Below are positions 26,718 to 35,986 of a DNA stretch of 64,000 nt, piece by piece (within the stretch, counting starts at the first letter, position 1; every line of letters begins with the position of its first letter). This DNA is from Shinella sp. (GTDB taxonomy: Bacteria > Pseudomonadota > Alphaproteobacteria > Rhizobiales > Rhizobiaceae), in assembly GCA_003248775.1 (NCBI GenBank), contig QFQX01000011.1:62001-126000 (forward strand), read 5' to 3'. A program made the translations under genes and the position numbers. A model generated the notes under the pieces. It was given only the letters and a program-made list of their open reading frames with translations. It searched no databases and was not told the origin of the DNA.

Positions 26718-28001
26718 ATGACGACAGACAATCCGGGTTTTGCCACGCTGGCGGTTCATGCCGGAGCCCAGCCGGATCCGACGACGGGCGCGCGGATCAC
26801 GCCGATCTACCAGACCACGGCCTATGTCTTCAACGATGCCGACCATGCCGCGGCACTGTTCGGGCTCAAGCAGTTCGGTAATATCTATACCCGCATCATG
26901 AACCCGACTCAGGCCGTGCTTGAGGAGCGCGTCGCGGCTCTGGAAGGCGGTACCGCTGCATTGGCGGTTGCCTCGGGGCATGCGGCCCAGATGCTGGTTT
27001 TCCATACGCTGATGCAGCCGGGCGACAATTTCGTTGCGGCGAAGAAGCTCTATGGCGGCTCGATCAACCAGTTCGGCCATGCCTTCCAGAACTTCGGCTG
27101 GCAGGTGCGCTGGGCCGATCCCGCTGATCCGGAAAGCTTCGCTGCCCAGATCGATGATCGCACGCGTGCCATCTTCATCGAGAGCCTTGCCAATCCCGGC
27201 GGCACCTTCGTCGATATCGCCGCCATTGCCGATGTTGCCCGCCGCCACGGCCTGCCGCTGATCGTCGACAACACCATGGCGAGCCCCTATCTCGTTCGCC
27301 CCCTCGAGCATGGTGCGGATATCGTCGTCCATTCGGCGACGAAGTTCCTCGGTGGTCACGGCAATTCGATGGGCGGCATCATTGTGGATGGCGGCACGTT
27401 CGACTGGTCGCAGTCCGACAAGTTCCCGATGCTGTCGAAGCCGCGGCCGGAATATTCCGGTGTCGTCCTGCACCAGACCTTCGGCAATTTTGCCTTCGCG
27501 ATCGCCTGCCGCGTCCTCGGCCTCCGTGACCTTGGTCCCGCAATCGCGCCGATGAACTCCTTCCTGCTTCTGACCGGCATAGAGACGCTGCCGCTGCGCA
27601 TGCAGCGTCATTGCGAAAACGCCCTGCGGGTAGCGACTTGGCTGAAGCAGCACCCCAAGGTGGCGTGGGTGAATTACGCCGGCCTGCCTGACGATCCGAA
27701 CCATGCGCTGCAGCAGCGTTATTCACCGAAGGGTGCCGGCGCCGTCTTTACTTTCGGCGTGAAGGGCGGCTATGCCGCGGGCAAGGCGCTTGTCGAGGGG
27801 CTGCAGCTCTTCTCGCACCTTGCCAATATCGGCGACACCCGCTCGCTGGTCATTCACCCGGCCTCCACCACCCATGCCCAGCTTTCCGAGGAACAGCAGA
27901 TTGCGGCCGGTGCCGGGCCAGATGTCGTGCGCCTGTCGGTCGGCATCGAGGATGCCGAGGACATTATCGGCGATCTTGAGCAGTCACTCGCCAAGGTCTG
28001 A
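26718..28001 (+). CDS. metY: O-acetylhomoserine aminocarboxypropyltransferase (direct sulfhydrylase)
   Basis: PLP enzyme that makes homocysteine from O-acetylhomoserine and sulfide, giving direct sulfhydrylation in methionine synthesis. The 427-residue length and start GFATLAVHAGAQPDPTTGAR are typical of MetY. The PLP lysine lies in VVHSATKFLGGHGNSMGG, the family-specific NIYTRIMNPTQAVLEERVAAL and SGHAAQM are present. GGGAGG lies before ATG 26718. Upstream bases were checked for a SAM-II-type riboswitch, usual before such genes in alphaproteobacteria, and none was convincing. A cupin gene follows 49 bases downstream on the same strand. Confidence 0.88.
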   Translation: MTTDNPGFATLAVHAGAQPDPTTGARITPIYQTTAYVFNDADHAAALFGLKQFGNIYTRIMNPTQAVLEERVAALEGGTAALAVASGHAAQMLVFHTLMQPGDNFVAAKKLYGGSINQFGHAFQNFGWQVRWADPADPESFAAQIDDRTRAIFIESLANPGGTFVDIAAIADVARRHGLPLIVDNTMASPYLVRPLEHGADIVVHSATKFLGGHGNSMGGIIVDGGTFDWSQSDKFPMLSKPRPEYSGVVLHQTFGNFAFAIACRVLGLRDLGPAIAPMNSFLLLTGIETLPLRMQRHCENALRVATWLKQHPKVAWVNYAGLPDDPNHALQQRYSPKGAGAVFTFGVKGGYAAGKALVEGLQLFSHLANIGDTRSLVIHPASTTHAQLSEEQQIAAGAGPDVVRLSVGIEDAEDIIGDLEQSLAKV

Positions 28002-28050
28002 TCATAGCAACCGCGCCGTAGCTCCCGGGCTGCGGCGCATCGGAGAACCA

Positions 28051-28395
28051 ATGACGAATTCCCTGACATTCGACCTCACTGGCATCGAACCGGAAGAGGG
28101 CGCACCCGCCGCCGACCAGATCATCGCCGGCGATCCCCGTTTCACCACCTGGAACATCGAGGATCGCGACGGTTCGCTCTTTTCCGGCGTCTGGCAGGCG
28201 ACGCCGGGCAAGTGGAAGGTTTCCTACGACGAGTGGGAATATTTCCATATCCACGAGGGCCATTCGATCCTTACCGAGGATGGTTGCGAACCGATCCATC
28301 TGCGGGCGGGTGACCGATTGATCGTGCGGCCGGGCCTCAAGGGCACCTGGGAAGTCATCGAGACGACCCTCAAGGACTACGTCATCAAGCTCTGA
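28051..28395 (+). CDS. Cupin-domain protein (DUF861, (S)-ureidoglycine aminohydrolase-like cupin)
   Basis: A 114-residue single-domain cupin. The beta-barrel motifs are YFHIHEGHSILTEDG and LRAGDRLIVRPGLKGTWEV, the latter typical of DUF861 (Cupin_3). GGAG lies five bases before the ATG. It is probably cotranscribed with metY. Its function is unknown; DUF861 members are diverse and the name does not imply ureidoglycine activity here. Confidence 0.8.
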   Translation: MTNSLTFDLTGIEPEEGAPAADQIIAGDPRFTTWNIEDRDGSLFSGVWQATPGKWKVSYDEWEYFHIHEGHSILTEDGCEPIHLRAGDRLIVRPGLKGTWEVIETTLKDYVIKL

Positions 28396-28421
28396 GAGCT
28401 GGAACGGTAAAGGTCGCGCCG

Positions 28422-29135
28422 TCAGCGCAGCAGCATGCTGATCAGCGGCGCGGCCAGAACATTGACGAGGCCGACCAGTACCATCACGAGGCCGGCGATC
28501 GAGCCTTCCTCCGAGCCGATCTGGTGGGCCTTCGCCACACCCGCGCCATGGGCGCCCATGCCGAAAAGAGCTCCGCGGGCAAGCGTCGAGCGGATCGGCA
28601 GGAAGCGCAGCAGGGTTTCACCCAAAGCCGCACCGCAGACGCCGGTGATGACCACGAAGATCGCGGTCAGATCCGGCACGCCGCCGATGTCCTGCGAAAT
28701 GGTCATGGCGAAGGGCGTGCTGATCGAGCGCGGCAGAAGGCTGAGGCGCAACGCGCCGTCGATGCTGAGCAGGCTCGCAAGCGCCCATGCCGTCAGCATG
28801 GCTGTGGCGCTGCCGACGAACACGCCGAAAGCCAGTACCGGCCAGTAGCGCCGGATCGTATGGCGCTCCTCGAAAATCGGGATCGCGAAGGCAACCGTTA
28901 CGGGGCCGAGCATGGCGACCAGCCAGTGGGTGGCGTGGATATATTCCGCATAATTGGCCCGCAGCAGCAGGGCGAGCGCAATCAGCGCCATCGGTGTCAC
29001 GATCAGCGGCGAAAGCCAGCTCTGCGGCCAGCGCCGGTAGATCATCTTCGAGACGATGTAGAAGAAGATGGTGGCCGCCGACCAGAATGCGGTCAGCAGG
29101 GCGGGATTAGTGGCGAAGGGCACGGTCGCCTCCAT
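28422..29135 (-). CDS. lrgB: LrgB-family membrane protein
   Basis: Inner-membrane protein of 237 residues with about seven helices, LrgB/CidB/YohK family. The diagnostic segments are LLPRSISTPFAMTISQDIGG and the conserved ALFGMGAHGAGVAKAHQIG. Family members act with an LrgA/CidA partner in murein-hydrolase control or as carboxylate (glycolate, pyruvate) transporters. ATG 29135 lies inside the end of the LrgA-type gene (29-base overlap), so the two are translationally coupled. The LysR gene is divergent from the pair. Confidence 0.88.
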   Translation of the reverse strand: MEATVPFATNPALLTAFWSAATIFFYIVSKMIYRRWPQSWLSPLIVTPMALIALALLLRANYAEYIHATHWLVAMLGPVTVAFAIPIFEERHTIRRYWPVLAFGVFVGSATAMLTAWALASLLSIDGALRLSLLPRSISTPFAMTISQDIGGVPDLTAIFVVITGVCGAALGETLLRFLPIRSTLARGALFGMGAHGAGVAKAHQIGSEEGSIAGLVMVLVGLVNVLAAPLISMLLR

Positions 29136-29529
29136 GGGCGAGCATGAAGCGATAGCCGATATCGACGGCAATCGCGGTGGAAGCCATGACGGCGATCGTG
29201 CCACCCAGAATGACCGCTAGAACCTTGAGGCCGAGAAGGCCGATGAATTCCTGATGGTCGAGGACGGCAAGAACCGCCGGAACGAAGAACAGCAACATTT
29301 CCGCAAGCAGCCAGCGGGCGCCGTTACGCATGCTGGCCGGACGCAGGCGGCCGCTCGCCAGAAGCAACAGCACCATCGCCATGCCGATGACACCGCCGGG
29401 GATCGGCAGCGCTAGCAAACGGGCTATGGTTTCTCCGGCCAGCCAGAAGGCTGCGATGATGGCGATCTGCACCAGACGGTTCGAGTGCAGTTGGCGGCGG
29501 GCGAGGAGAGTGATGTTGCGGGATGACAT
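29107..29529 (-). CDS. CidA/LrgA-family holin-like membrane protein
   Basis: A 140-residue protein with four hydrophobic helices, CidA/LrgA family. The pattern FWLAGETIARLLALPIPGGVIGM followed by LLLLASGRLRP and LLAEMLLFFVPAVLAVLDH is characteristic. It precedes and overlaps lrgB. Start ATG 29529 has AAGGTG upstream; the frame allows another start three codons earlier. Regulation by the divergent LysR protein is likely from the layout. Confidence 0.87.
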   Translation of the reverse strand: MSSRNITLLARRQLHSNRLVQIAIIAAFWLAGETIARLLALPIPGGVIGMAMVLLLLASGRLRPASMRNGARWLLAEMLLFFVPAVLAVLDHQEFIGLLGLKVLAVILGGTIAVMASTAIAVDIGYRFMLAHGGDRALRH

Positions 29530-29625
29530 TTTCAGCACCTTGTGTGGTTGCTGGAAATATAGGCGTTATCGTGATATGAGCAAAATGAATTGATGTTATA
29601 GAGATAAGTCGGAATTGGAATAGTC

Positions 29626-30516
29626 ATGGAGATCCGCACTCTTCGCGCATTTGTCGAGGTCATCCGTCAGGGTGGCTTTTCCCAGGCGGCCCGGACGGTG
29701 TTCATCACCCAGTCCGCAGTGAGCAAGGCGGTCCGCCAGCTCGAGGAGGAGCTGGGTTTCGAGCTGATCGACCGAGCCGGCCACAAGGTTGCGCTGACCG
29801 ATGCCGGCGAGATCGTGTTTCGCCGTGCCCAGACCATGCTCACCCAGCGCGAGGACCTCCTGACCGAGCTTTCCGAACTACGTGGCCTGCGCCGCGGACG
29901 CCTCCAACTCGGCCTTCCGCCGATCGGCAGCGATGCACTCTTTGCACCCCTCTTCGCCATCTACCGCAGCCGCCATCCGGAAGTGGAAATCCAGCTTGTC
30001 GAGCATGGCAGTCGCAAGCTGGAAGAACTGGTGATGACGGGGGAGGTGGAGCTTGGCGCTTCACTGCTGCCAGTGCCGGATCGCTTTGAGTGGCAGGAAG
30101 TGACACGCGAGCCGCTGCATGTCCTCATTCCGCAAGATCATCCGCTGGCAAGGCAGGAGGGTGTCGCTCTTCACGATCTCCAATCCATGCCGTTCGTCCT
30201 GTTCGATGTCGGGTTCGCCCTCAACCCGATCATTCTGGATGCTTGCCGAGAGGCTGGCTTCGATCCGGTGATTGCGGCGCGCAGCGGGCAGATCAACTTT
30301 ATTGTCGAGTTGGTCGGGGCGGGCCTCGGTATCGGCTTCCTGCCGAGAATGATCGCGGAACGGCGTGTTCGTCCGGGTGTCACGCATATTCCGGTGCATT
30401 CGCCGCAGATGGATTGGCATATGGCCTGGGTCTGGCGGCGTGGCGGCTATCTGTCCTTCGCGGCCAAGGCCTGGCTGGAGCTTGCCCGCTCCGCGAACAT
30501 ACCTCCAACACCCTGA
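29626..30516 (+). CDS. LysR-family regulator divergent from lrgAB
   Basis: A 296-residue LysR-type transcriptional regulator. The N-terminal winged helix-turn-helix is complete (FVEVIRQGGFSQAARTVFIT, then SAVSKAVRQLEEELGFELID), and the effector-binding domain follows from about residue 90. It is divergent from the lrgA-lrgB pair with 96 bases between starts, the same arrangement as CidR with cidAB, so it probably controls that pair in response to a small acid. No clear T-N11-A box could be assigned, although TTAT-AGAG-ATAA occurs near 29594-29606. Confidence 0.9.
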   Translation: MEIRTLRAFVEVIRQGGFSQAARTVFITQSAVSKAVRQLEEELGFELIDRAGHKVALTDAGEIVFRRAQTMLTQREDLLTELSELRGLRRGRLQLGLPPIGSDALFAPLFAIYRSRHPEVEIQLVEHGSRKLEELVMTGEVELGASLLPVPDRFEWQEVTREPLHVLIPQDHPLARQEGVALHDLQSMPFVLFDVGFALNPIILDACREAGFDPVIAARSGQINFIVELVGAGLGIGFLPRMIAERRVRPGVTHIPVHSPQMDWHMAWVWRRGGYLSFAAKAWLELARSANIPPTP

Positions 30517-30603
30517 TCGACGCTTGCCTATATCGCTGGATCGGTATCCCTCGGCGGTTTCCGTGTCTCGCTGACGTCGGGAGTGTTGCGTTTTGCCAAT
30601 TAA

Positions 30604-30617
30604 CGGGTATATACCCG
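30604..30617. promoter_or_regulatory. 14-bp perfect palindrome before the MarR gene (putative operator)
   Basis: CGGGTATATACCCG is a perfect palindrome ending four bases before the ATG of the MarR gene. Its centre TATA would fit a -10 element with TTGCGT or TTGCCA as -35. No Shine-Dalgarno sequence exists between it and the ATG, so the transcript may be leaderless. It is the natural candidate for autoregulatory MarR binding. Confidence 0.6.
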
Positions 30618-30621
30618 CATC

Positions 30622-31044
30622 ATGACGAAATCCTCCTGCTACTGTATCACGTTGCGCAACGCCTCACGTCGCCTCACGTCGCTCTATGATGAGGCGCTGG
30701 CTCCGCTCGGCATCAATGTCACGCAGTTCAGTCAGCTGAGAAACATCGGGCGTTTCCAGCCGGTTTCGCTGACCGATCTGGGGAAGAAGATGGAACTGGA
30801 TCGTTCGACCGTGGGGCGCAACACCAAGCTCCTTGAGCGCATGGGGCTCGTGGTTGCTGCGCCGGGGGAGGATCACAGAGAGAACGCACTGGTCTTGACT
30901 GGCAAGGGCGAGGTCGTGCTGGAACGGGCGTTGCCGATCTGGGGGGAGGTTCAGGTCCGTATCGCAAAGAGGCTTGGGCCTGGTGGTCTTGAAGGGATCG
31001 TATCGGCGCTTGATGCGCTTATTGATGATGATTTAGCTAATTAA
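30622..31044 (+). CDS. MarR-family transcriptional regulator
   Basis: A 140-residue winged-helix regulator. The DNA-binding core is QPVSLTDLGKKMELDRSTVGRNTKLLERMGLV, followed by the wing region EDHRENALVLTGKGEVVLERA. The N terminus SSCYCITLRNASRRLTSLYDEAL, with two cysteines three residues apart, recalls redox-sensing MarR proteins, but the sensing role is unproven. The MFS transporter gene follows 59 bases downstream, making it the likely target. A perfect 14-bp palindrome lies directly upstream. Confidence 0.88.
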   Translation: MTKSSCYCITLRNASRRLTSLYDEALAPLGINVTQFSQLRNIGRFQPVSLTDLGKKMELDRSTVGRNTKLLERMGLVVAAPGEDHRENALVLTGKGEVVLERALPIWGEVQVRIAKRLGPGGLEGIVSALDALIDDDLAN

Positions 31045-31103
31045 CGAAATACGCAACCAACTTGCATGCCTGTTCGTCAGGCCGCAGCCACAGGAGAACG
31101 ACC

Positions 31104-32402
31104 TTGATTTCAGCCAGACTGGCCGGTTACCTGTCGGCGCGTAACATCCACTATGGATGGGTCGTTGCCGGCATTACTTTCCTCACCATGCTGGCGACGG
31201 CGGGCGCCATGGGATCGGCCGGTGTACTGATCGCTCCACTTAGCCGTGAATTCGGCTGGACCACGGAGGAGATTTCCTCCGCCATGGCGATCCGCCTCGC
31301 GCTCTTCGGATTGCTCGGGCCGTTTGCTGCTGCCCTGATGAACCATTTCGGCATGCGCGCCGTGATCGGCGTGGCTCTCACGCTGATCGGTGGGGGCATT
31401 CTCCTGTCCTTCCGCATGACGGAACTCTGGGAAATGGTTGCGCTGTGGGGTGTGGTGGTCGGCGTCGGCACCGGCATGACGGCGCTCGTTCTCGGCGCAA
31501 CCGTCGCCACCCGGTGGTTCCACGCGCGCCGTGGCGTGGTCGTCGGTCTGATGACGGTGAGCAACGCGACCGGCCAGCTCATCTTCCTGCCGTTGCTGGC
31601 AAGTCTCACGGAAGCTTATGGCTGGCGTGTCGCCCTGTCGCTCAATGTCGTGGTGCTGGCGCTTGCCATGGTGATCGTGCTGGCGTTGATGCGAAACTAT
31701 CCTGCCGACCTCGGACTCGCGCCCTATGGCAGCCGTGAACTGCAGCCGGCCCCAATCCGCTCGGCGCGACTGTCGTCTCTTCTGGTGGCGCCGATTGCCG
31801 CCCTGCGTGAAGCCTCGGTGAAGCCGGTGTTCTGGATCCTGTTCTTCACCTTCTTCGTTTGCGGTCTTTCCACCAACGGCCTGATCCAGACGCACTGGAT
31901 TTCGATCTGCGGCGATTATGGTGTGGCTGCCGTCAGTGCCGCCGGCATGCTGGCGATGATCGGTATCTTCGATTTCATCGGCACGCTCGGTGCCGGCTGG
32001 CTGTCCGACCGTTTCGACAATCGCTGGCTGCTCTTCTGGTTCTACGGCCTGCGTGGTCTGTCGCTGATCTTCCTGTCGGCCTCGGGCTTCGACTATGTGA
32101 CGCTTTCGATCTTTGCCGTCTTCTACGGTCTGGACTGGGTCGCCACGGTGCCGCCGACGGTCAAACTGACGGTGGAAAATTTCGGTCGCGATAAGGCGAA
32201 CATTGTGTTCGGCTGGATCTTTGCTGCCCACCAGCTTGGTGCCGCGACGGCCACGTTTGGCGCCGGCTATATCCGGACGGATTACGAGACCTTCCTGCCG
32301 GCCGTCTACATCGCCGGTTTCATGTGCCTGCTCGCAGCCCTGTCGGTTCTCGCGATCGGCAAGACGGTCCGCCGCGATACTGTCGTTCAGGCAGCCGAAT
32401 GA
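31104..32402 (+). CDS. MFS transporter (12 transmembrane segments)
   Basis: Major facilitator superfamily permease of 432 residues with twelve predicted helices. The N terminus NIHYGWVVAGITFLTMLATAG and the motif-A-like segment between helices 2 and 3 place it with the oxalate/formate and monocarboxylate-type MFS group; the second half contains FVCGLSTNGLIQTHW. The substrate is unknown. It starts at TTG 31104 behind AGGAG, in agreement with the family N terminus. It is probably cotranscribed with and controlled by the MarR gene. Confidence 0.85.
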   Translation: MISARLAGYLSARNIHYGWVVAGITFLTMLATAGAMGSAGVLIAPLSREFGWTTEEISSAMAIRLALFGLLGPFAAALMNHFGMRAVIGVALTLIGGGILLSFRMTELWEMVALWGVVVGVGTGMTALVLGATVATRWFHARRGVVVGLMTVSNATGQLIFLPLLASLTEAYGWRVALSLNVVVLALAMVIVLALMRNYPADLGLAPYGSRELQPAPIRSARLSSLLVAPIAALREASVKPVFWILFFTFFVCGLSTNGLIQTHWISICGDYGVAAVSAAGMLAMIGIFDFIGTLGAGWLSDRFDNRWLLFWFYGLRGLSLIFLSASGFDYVTLSIFAVFYGLDWVATVPPTVKLTVENFGRDKANIVFGWIFAAHQLGAATATFGAGYIRTDYETFLPAVYIAGFMCLLAALSVLAIGKTVRRDTVVQAAE

Positions 32403-32418
32403 CCGTGGGAGACCTCGC

Positions 32419-33663
32419 CTACCAGGCGAGGTCCAGCCGCTCCAGTCCGTGGAAGTGATAGACGTCCTTCACCTGCGGAGGAGCGGCGATCCGCATGCCG
32501 GGCAGTCGCCGGAACAGCAGCGGCAGCACGATGTTGAGCTCGAGACGTGCGAGCGGTGCACCGATACAGAAATGGATACCCGCGCCGAAGGAGAGGTTTG
32601 GCGCTTCGTTACGATCCGGTTGGAAGGTGAGTGGATCGGCGAATTTCTGCGGATCGAGATTGGCAGCGGCAAGGATCATGCTCACCTTGTCGCCTCGCTT
32701 GAACGACACGCCATCGATTTCCGCCGGCTCCAGACAATAACGCTGGAAGATGTGGACCGGAGCGCAGATGCGCAGCGTCTCCTCGACGGTTCTTTCGGCC
32801 GCTTTCTCGTCGCGGAACATCTCGGCAGGTGAGAGGCTGCTTTCGAGGATGACGCGCACCGAATTACCGATCTGGTGCACCGTTGCCTCATGGCCGGCAT
32901 TCAGCAGCACGATCGTCGTCGAGATGAGCTCGTCCTCGGTGAGGTACTGACCCTTGTGCTCGGTGTGGATCATGTGGCTGAGGAGATCGTCCTGCGGATT
33001 GGCGCGACGCTCCGCGATCATGCTGCGCACGTAGTCGGCGAATTCCTGCGCCGAGCGATCGGCCGCTTCCTCGTCCGCGCGGGTGCGCTTGAACATGTAC
33101 ATGCCGACATAGTCGTGGGACCACTTGAGCAGCTGAGGCCCCATCTCATCGGGAATGCCGATCATGCGGGCGATCATGGTCACCGGAATGATGTCGGCGA
33201 AGGTCGAGAGCAGTTCCGTCTTGCCATCCTTTTCGAAGGCGTCGATCAGCCGGTTGGCAAGCTCCTCAATCTCCGGCTTCATCTTCTCGACGTGCCGTGA
33301 GACGAAGGCGCGATTGACCAGCGTCCTCAACCGGGTGTGTTCCGGCGCTTCCAGTTCCAGAAGGGAATGAGCTTCGGCGGCGTCGAAATGGCGCGTGTGA
33401 GCAGCAGGCTCAGGCATGCCCAGTTCTTCGCGGGTCGCGATATGCAGGATCTGTCGGCCGAAGCGCCGGTCGCGCAGAAGCGCGTTGACGGTGTCGTAGC
33501 CGGTGACGAACCACTGCTTCTGCTCCTCCCAATAAAAGGTCGGACATTGCGCATGGAGCGCAGTGTAGACGCGGTTCGGATCGGAATAGAAAGCCGGATT
33601 GCGGCCGTCGAGGCTGACGCGGCGCGAAGCCTTGTCGATGGAAAGGAAGGACAGGTCGGTCAT
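32419..33663 (-). CDS. Cytochrome P450
   Basis: Soluble bacterial class I P450 of 414 residues. Heme-thiolate signature FGAGIHFCIGAPLARLE, with the axial cysteine, is present. So are the ExxR motif in VEETLRICAPV, the I-helix segment LNAGHEATVHQIGN (with the acid/threonine pair as E-A-T), and the meander FQPDRNEAPNLSFG. No ferredoxin or reductase gene is adjacent, so redox partners must be encoded elsewhere. The substrate cannot be predicted. It converges on the MFS gene. Confidence 0.92.
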   Translation of the reverse strand: MTDLSFLSIDKASRRVSLDGRNPAFYSDPNRVYTALHAQCPTFYWEEQKQWFVTGYDTVNALLRDRRFGRQILHIATREELGMPEPAAHTRHFDAAEAHSLLELEAPEHTRLRTLVNRAFVSRHVEKMKPEIEELANRLIDAFEKDGKTELLSTFADIIPVTMIARMIGIPDEMGPQLLKWSHDYVGMYMFKRTRADEEAADRSAQEFADYVRSMIAERRANPQDDLLSHMIHTEHKGQYLTEDELISTTIVLLNAGHEATVHQIGNSVRVILESSLSPAEMFRDEKAAERTVEETLRICAPVHIFQRYCLEPAEIDGVSFKRGDKVSMILAAANLDPQKFADPLTFQPDRNEAPNLSFGAGIHFCIGAPLARLELNIVLPLLFRRLPGMRIAAPPQVKDVYHFHGLERLDLAW

Positions 33664-33710
33664 GGAGACGTTCTCTAGCCAATCCGGAGCTTTGCCGGAA
33701 GGGGGCGTGT

Positions 33711-34973
33711 TCAGGAGCGGTAAAGATCCTGTTGCGATGAGGCGACCGTCTGCAGGCGTCGCAATGCCGCAACCTGCCTGTCCGCTTGCTCGTCGATGGC
33801 CTGTGGCGTGGATGAGGGAACGCAGAGCACCTTCTCGCCGGTCAGAACGGCCGTGCGGTTTCTTCCCCGGGCTTTGGCCTTGTAGAGCGCGCGGTCCGCG
33901 CCGCTCATCAGGCGGTCGAAATCTGCTTCCGCGGCGGGCAGAGTGGCGATGCCGATGCTGACTGTCGCACGGATGATCTGGCCTCCGAAGGCGATTGGCT
34001 TATCCGCGACTGTGCGGCGGATCGCCTCTGCCACCAGTACGGCGTCATGCATGCTGGCGACATCCAGCAGAGCGGCGAATTCCTCGCCGCCACTGCGGGC
34101 AAAGCAGGCGTTTTCGGGCATAAGCGACCGGCAGGATTGTGTGAAACTCGTCAGTACCGCATCGCCGGCCTGGTGTCCGTGGTTGTCATTGATCTTCTTG
34201 AAGCGGTCGAGGTCGAATACCAGCAATGCCGCATCGCGTTTCGCCCCGCTGGCGCGGGTGCGAATGGTTTCGAACTCGTCGAGCAGACCCCGCCGGTTGA
34301 GCGCGCCGGTCAACGGATCCGTCAGCGCGAGCAGACGCAGCCTGTCGGCGGAGCGATCCATCAGGATCTTGGCGAAAATGGCGATCGAACCCACGAAACC
34401 GGCAATGCCGGCGATGCCGACGAGACCGCTGAAGGATATCGCTTTGAAGTTCGCCGGGTTTTCCACCAGGGTAATGATCGCAAAACCCAGATTGAAGAGC
34501 GCCTGAGCGATGAAGATCGCGATCAGGGTCTTTCTGAGGCGATTGGAGTTGAACTGCGCGGTCGTCACAACAGCTGCCATCATAAGGTAGCCAGCCGCAG
34601 CCGCGATGTCGTAAACTGCCACCCTGTAAGCGAATGTTTCGCGCACGACGGGCAGCAGATTGCCGGCGACCCAGATGAGGCTCGGAAGCGCTGCGATGGA
34701 CAGGAGCGGGCGATCATCAAGGTAGCGGACGCCTGACAGCCAGAAGCCGTAGGCCGACAGCGCGATGAAGTTTGCGACCTGGATCGAGATGAAGTCAGGG
34801 ATCTGTCCGCGGAAAGTAACGAGCGCGATACCGGTAGCATGCGCCGCGAAGCCCAGCGCGAACATCAGGTAGTGTTTTTCGCTGCGCGCACGCAACCAGA
34901 CGACGGCCAGCAGCATAGCCAGCGTACCGGCTTCTGTCGCCCAGAGGAGGAACGCCGTTTTGACATCGAGCAC
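33711..34973 (-). CDS. Membrane-bound diguanylate cyclase (GGDEF)
   Basis: Synthesises cyclic di-GMP. About six or seven N-terminal transmembrane helices, without a recognised sensor, occupy roughly residues 5-200. A GGDEF domain follows, with DPLTGALNRRGLLDEFE, DLDRFKKINDNHGHQAGDAVL and the active-site motif SGGEEF. No EAL domain is present. A GTG at 34973 is preferred because the family N terminus LDVKTAFLLWATEAG begins there; a TTG fourteen codons earlier (35015) lacks a ribosome site. A c-di-GMP enzyme in a genome with a upp-like adhesin locus is of note, though 18 kb away. Confidence 0.87.
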   Translation of the reverse strand: MLDVKTAFLLWATEAGTLAMLLAVVWLRARSEKHYLMFALGFAAHATGIALVTFRGQIPDFISIQVANFIALSAYGFWLSGVRYLDDRPLLSIAALPSLIWVAGNLLPVVRETFAYRVAVYDIAAAAGYLMMAAVVTTAQFNSNRLRKTLIAIFIAQALFNLGFAIITLVENPANFKAISFSGLVGIAGIAGFVGSIAIFAKILMDRSADRLRLLALTDPLTGALNRRGLLDEFETIRTRASGAKRDAALLVFDLDRFKKINDNHGHQAGDAVLTSFTQSCRSLMPENACFARSGGEEFAALLDVASMHDAVLVAEAIRRTVADKPIAFGGQIIRATVSIGIATLPAAEADFDRLMSGADRALYKAKARGRNRTAVLTGEKVLCVPSSTPQAIDEQADRQVAALRRLQTVASSQQDLYRS

Positions 34974-35338
34974 AGTGGTCGATCCTGAATTGGTTTTGTC
35001 GGAATATGACTTCAAAGTGATGAAGACAGGTTAATCAGTTCCTACGAAAACGGCGATGCCGTGGCCGTCCCCAGTTTTTCCGTCCCCGTATTGAACGTTA
35101 CCGAACGTTCACCATATGAGCCGTTTCTTGTGAAGTGGCTTCCCAGGCATTCGGAAAGATTAGGCAATTTGCCGCAAAAGCCTTACGCCCACGGCAGAGA
35201 CCGGCGCTTGACGATTAAGGATATCCGAAGCTCGCGTCTTGAAGTCGAGGGTGCGGACACTCTATGTAGGGATTGACAGATTTTACGTGATTCCCGTGCG
35301 CTTGCAGTGTTCGGGGAACAGGCTGACAAAGGACGGAC
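34974..35338. other. Intergenic region before clpP
   Basis: 365 bases without a convincing gene; the plus frame at 35061-35276 has no ribosome site. It holds the promoter of the diguanylate cyclase gene on one side and the clpP promoter on the other, including a heat-shock-like site at 35238-35267. Confidence 0.55.
35238..35267 (+). promoter_or_regulatory. Putative RpoH (sigma-32) promoter of clpP
   Basis: CTTGAA at 35238-35243 and CTATGT at 35262-35267, 18 bases apart, resemble the alphaproteobacterial heat-shock promoter (CTTGAA, 17-18 bases, CYTATNT). It lies about 70 bases before the clpP start. clpP is a classical RpoH target; assignment here is by pattern only. Confidence 0.5.
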
Positions 35339-35971
35339 ATGAGAAATCCAGTTGATACCGCCATGGCTCTGGTGCCGATGGTCGTGGAGCAGACCAACCG
35401 CGGTGAACGCTCCTACGACATCTTTTCCCGCCTGCTGAAGGAACGCATTATTTTCCTTACGGGACCGGTCGAAGACACCATGGCTTCGCTCGTCTGCGCG
35501 CAATTGCTGTTTCTCGAGGCCGAGAATCCCAAAAAGGAAATTGCCCTCTACATCAATTCGCCGGGTGGCGTGGTGACGGCCGGCATGGCGATCTACGACA
35601 CCATGCAGTTCATTCGCCCGGCAGTTTCGACGCTCTGCATCGGTCAGGCTGCATCCATGGGATCGCTTCTGCTCGCCGCCGGCGAGAAGGGTATGCGTTT
35701 CGCGACGCCGAATGCGCGCATCATGGTTCATCAGCCGTCTGGCGGCTTTCAGGGGCAGGCTTCGGATATCGAACGCCATGCTCGTGACATCATAAAGATG
35801 AAGCGTCGCCTGAACGAAGTTTACGTAAAACACACCGGCCGCACGTATGAGGAAGTCGAGCAGACGCTCGATCGCGACCACTTCATGGAAGCCGGAGAGG
35901 CCAAGGACTGGGGTCTGATCGACAAGATCCTGACCTCGCGCCAGGAAATCGAGGGCGTGCCGGCAGCCTGA
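35339..35971 (+). CDS. clpP: ATP-dependent Clp protease proteolytic subunit
   Basis: Serine peptidase that forms the two-ring degradation chamber with ClpX or ClpA. The 210-residue protein has the triad Ser106 (GQAASMGSLLL), His131 (RIMVHQPSGG) and Asp180 (DRDHFMEAGEA). The handle-domain and N-terminal processing region RNPVDTAMALVPMVVEQTNRGERSYDIFSRLL is typical, shown here as MVVEQTNRGERSYDI. It lies 299 bases before clpX in the conserved order clpP-clpX-lon-hupB. Confidence 0.97.
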   Translation: MRNPVDTAMALVPMVVEQTNRGERSYDIFSRLLKERIIFLTGPVEDTMASLVCAQLLFLEAENPKKEIALYINSPGGVVTAGMAIYDTMQFIRPAVSTLCIGQAASMGSLLLAAGEKGMRFATPNARIMVHQPSGGFQGQASDIERHARDIIKMKRRLNEVYVKHTGRTYEEVEQTLDRDHFMEAGEAKDWGLIDKILTSRQEIEGVPAA

Positions 35972-35986
35972 TGCTTCGTTGCGATA

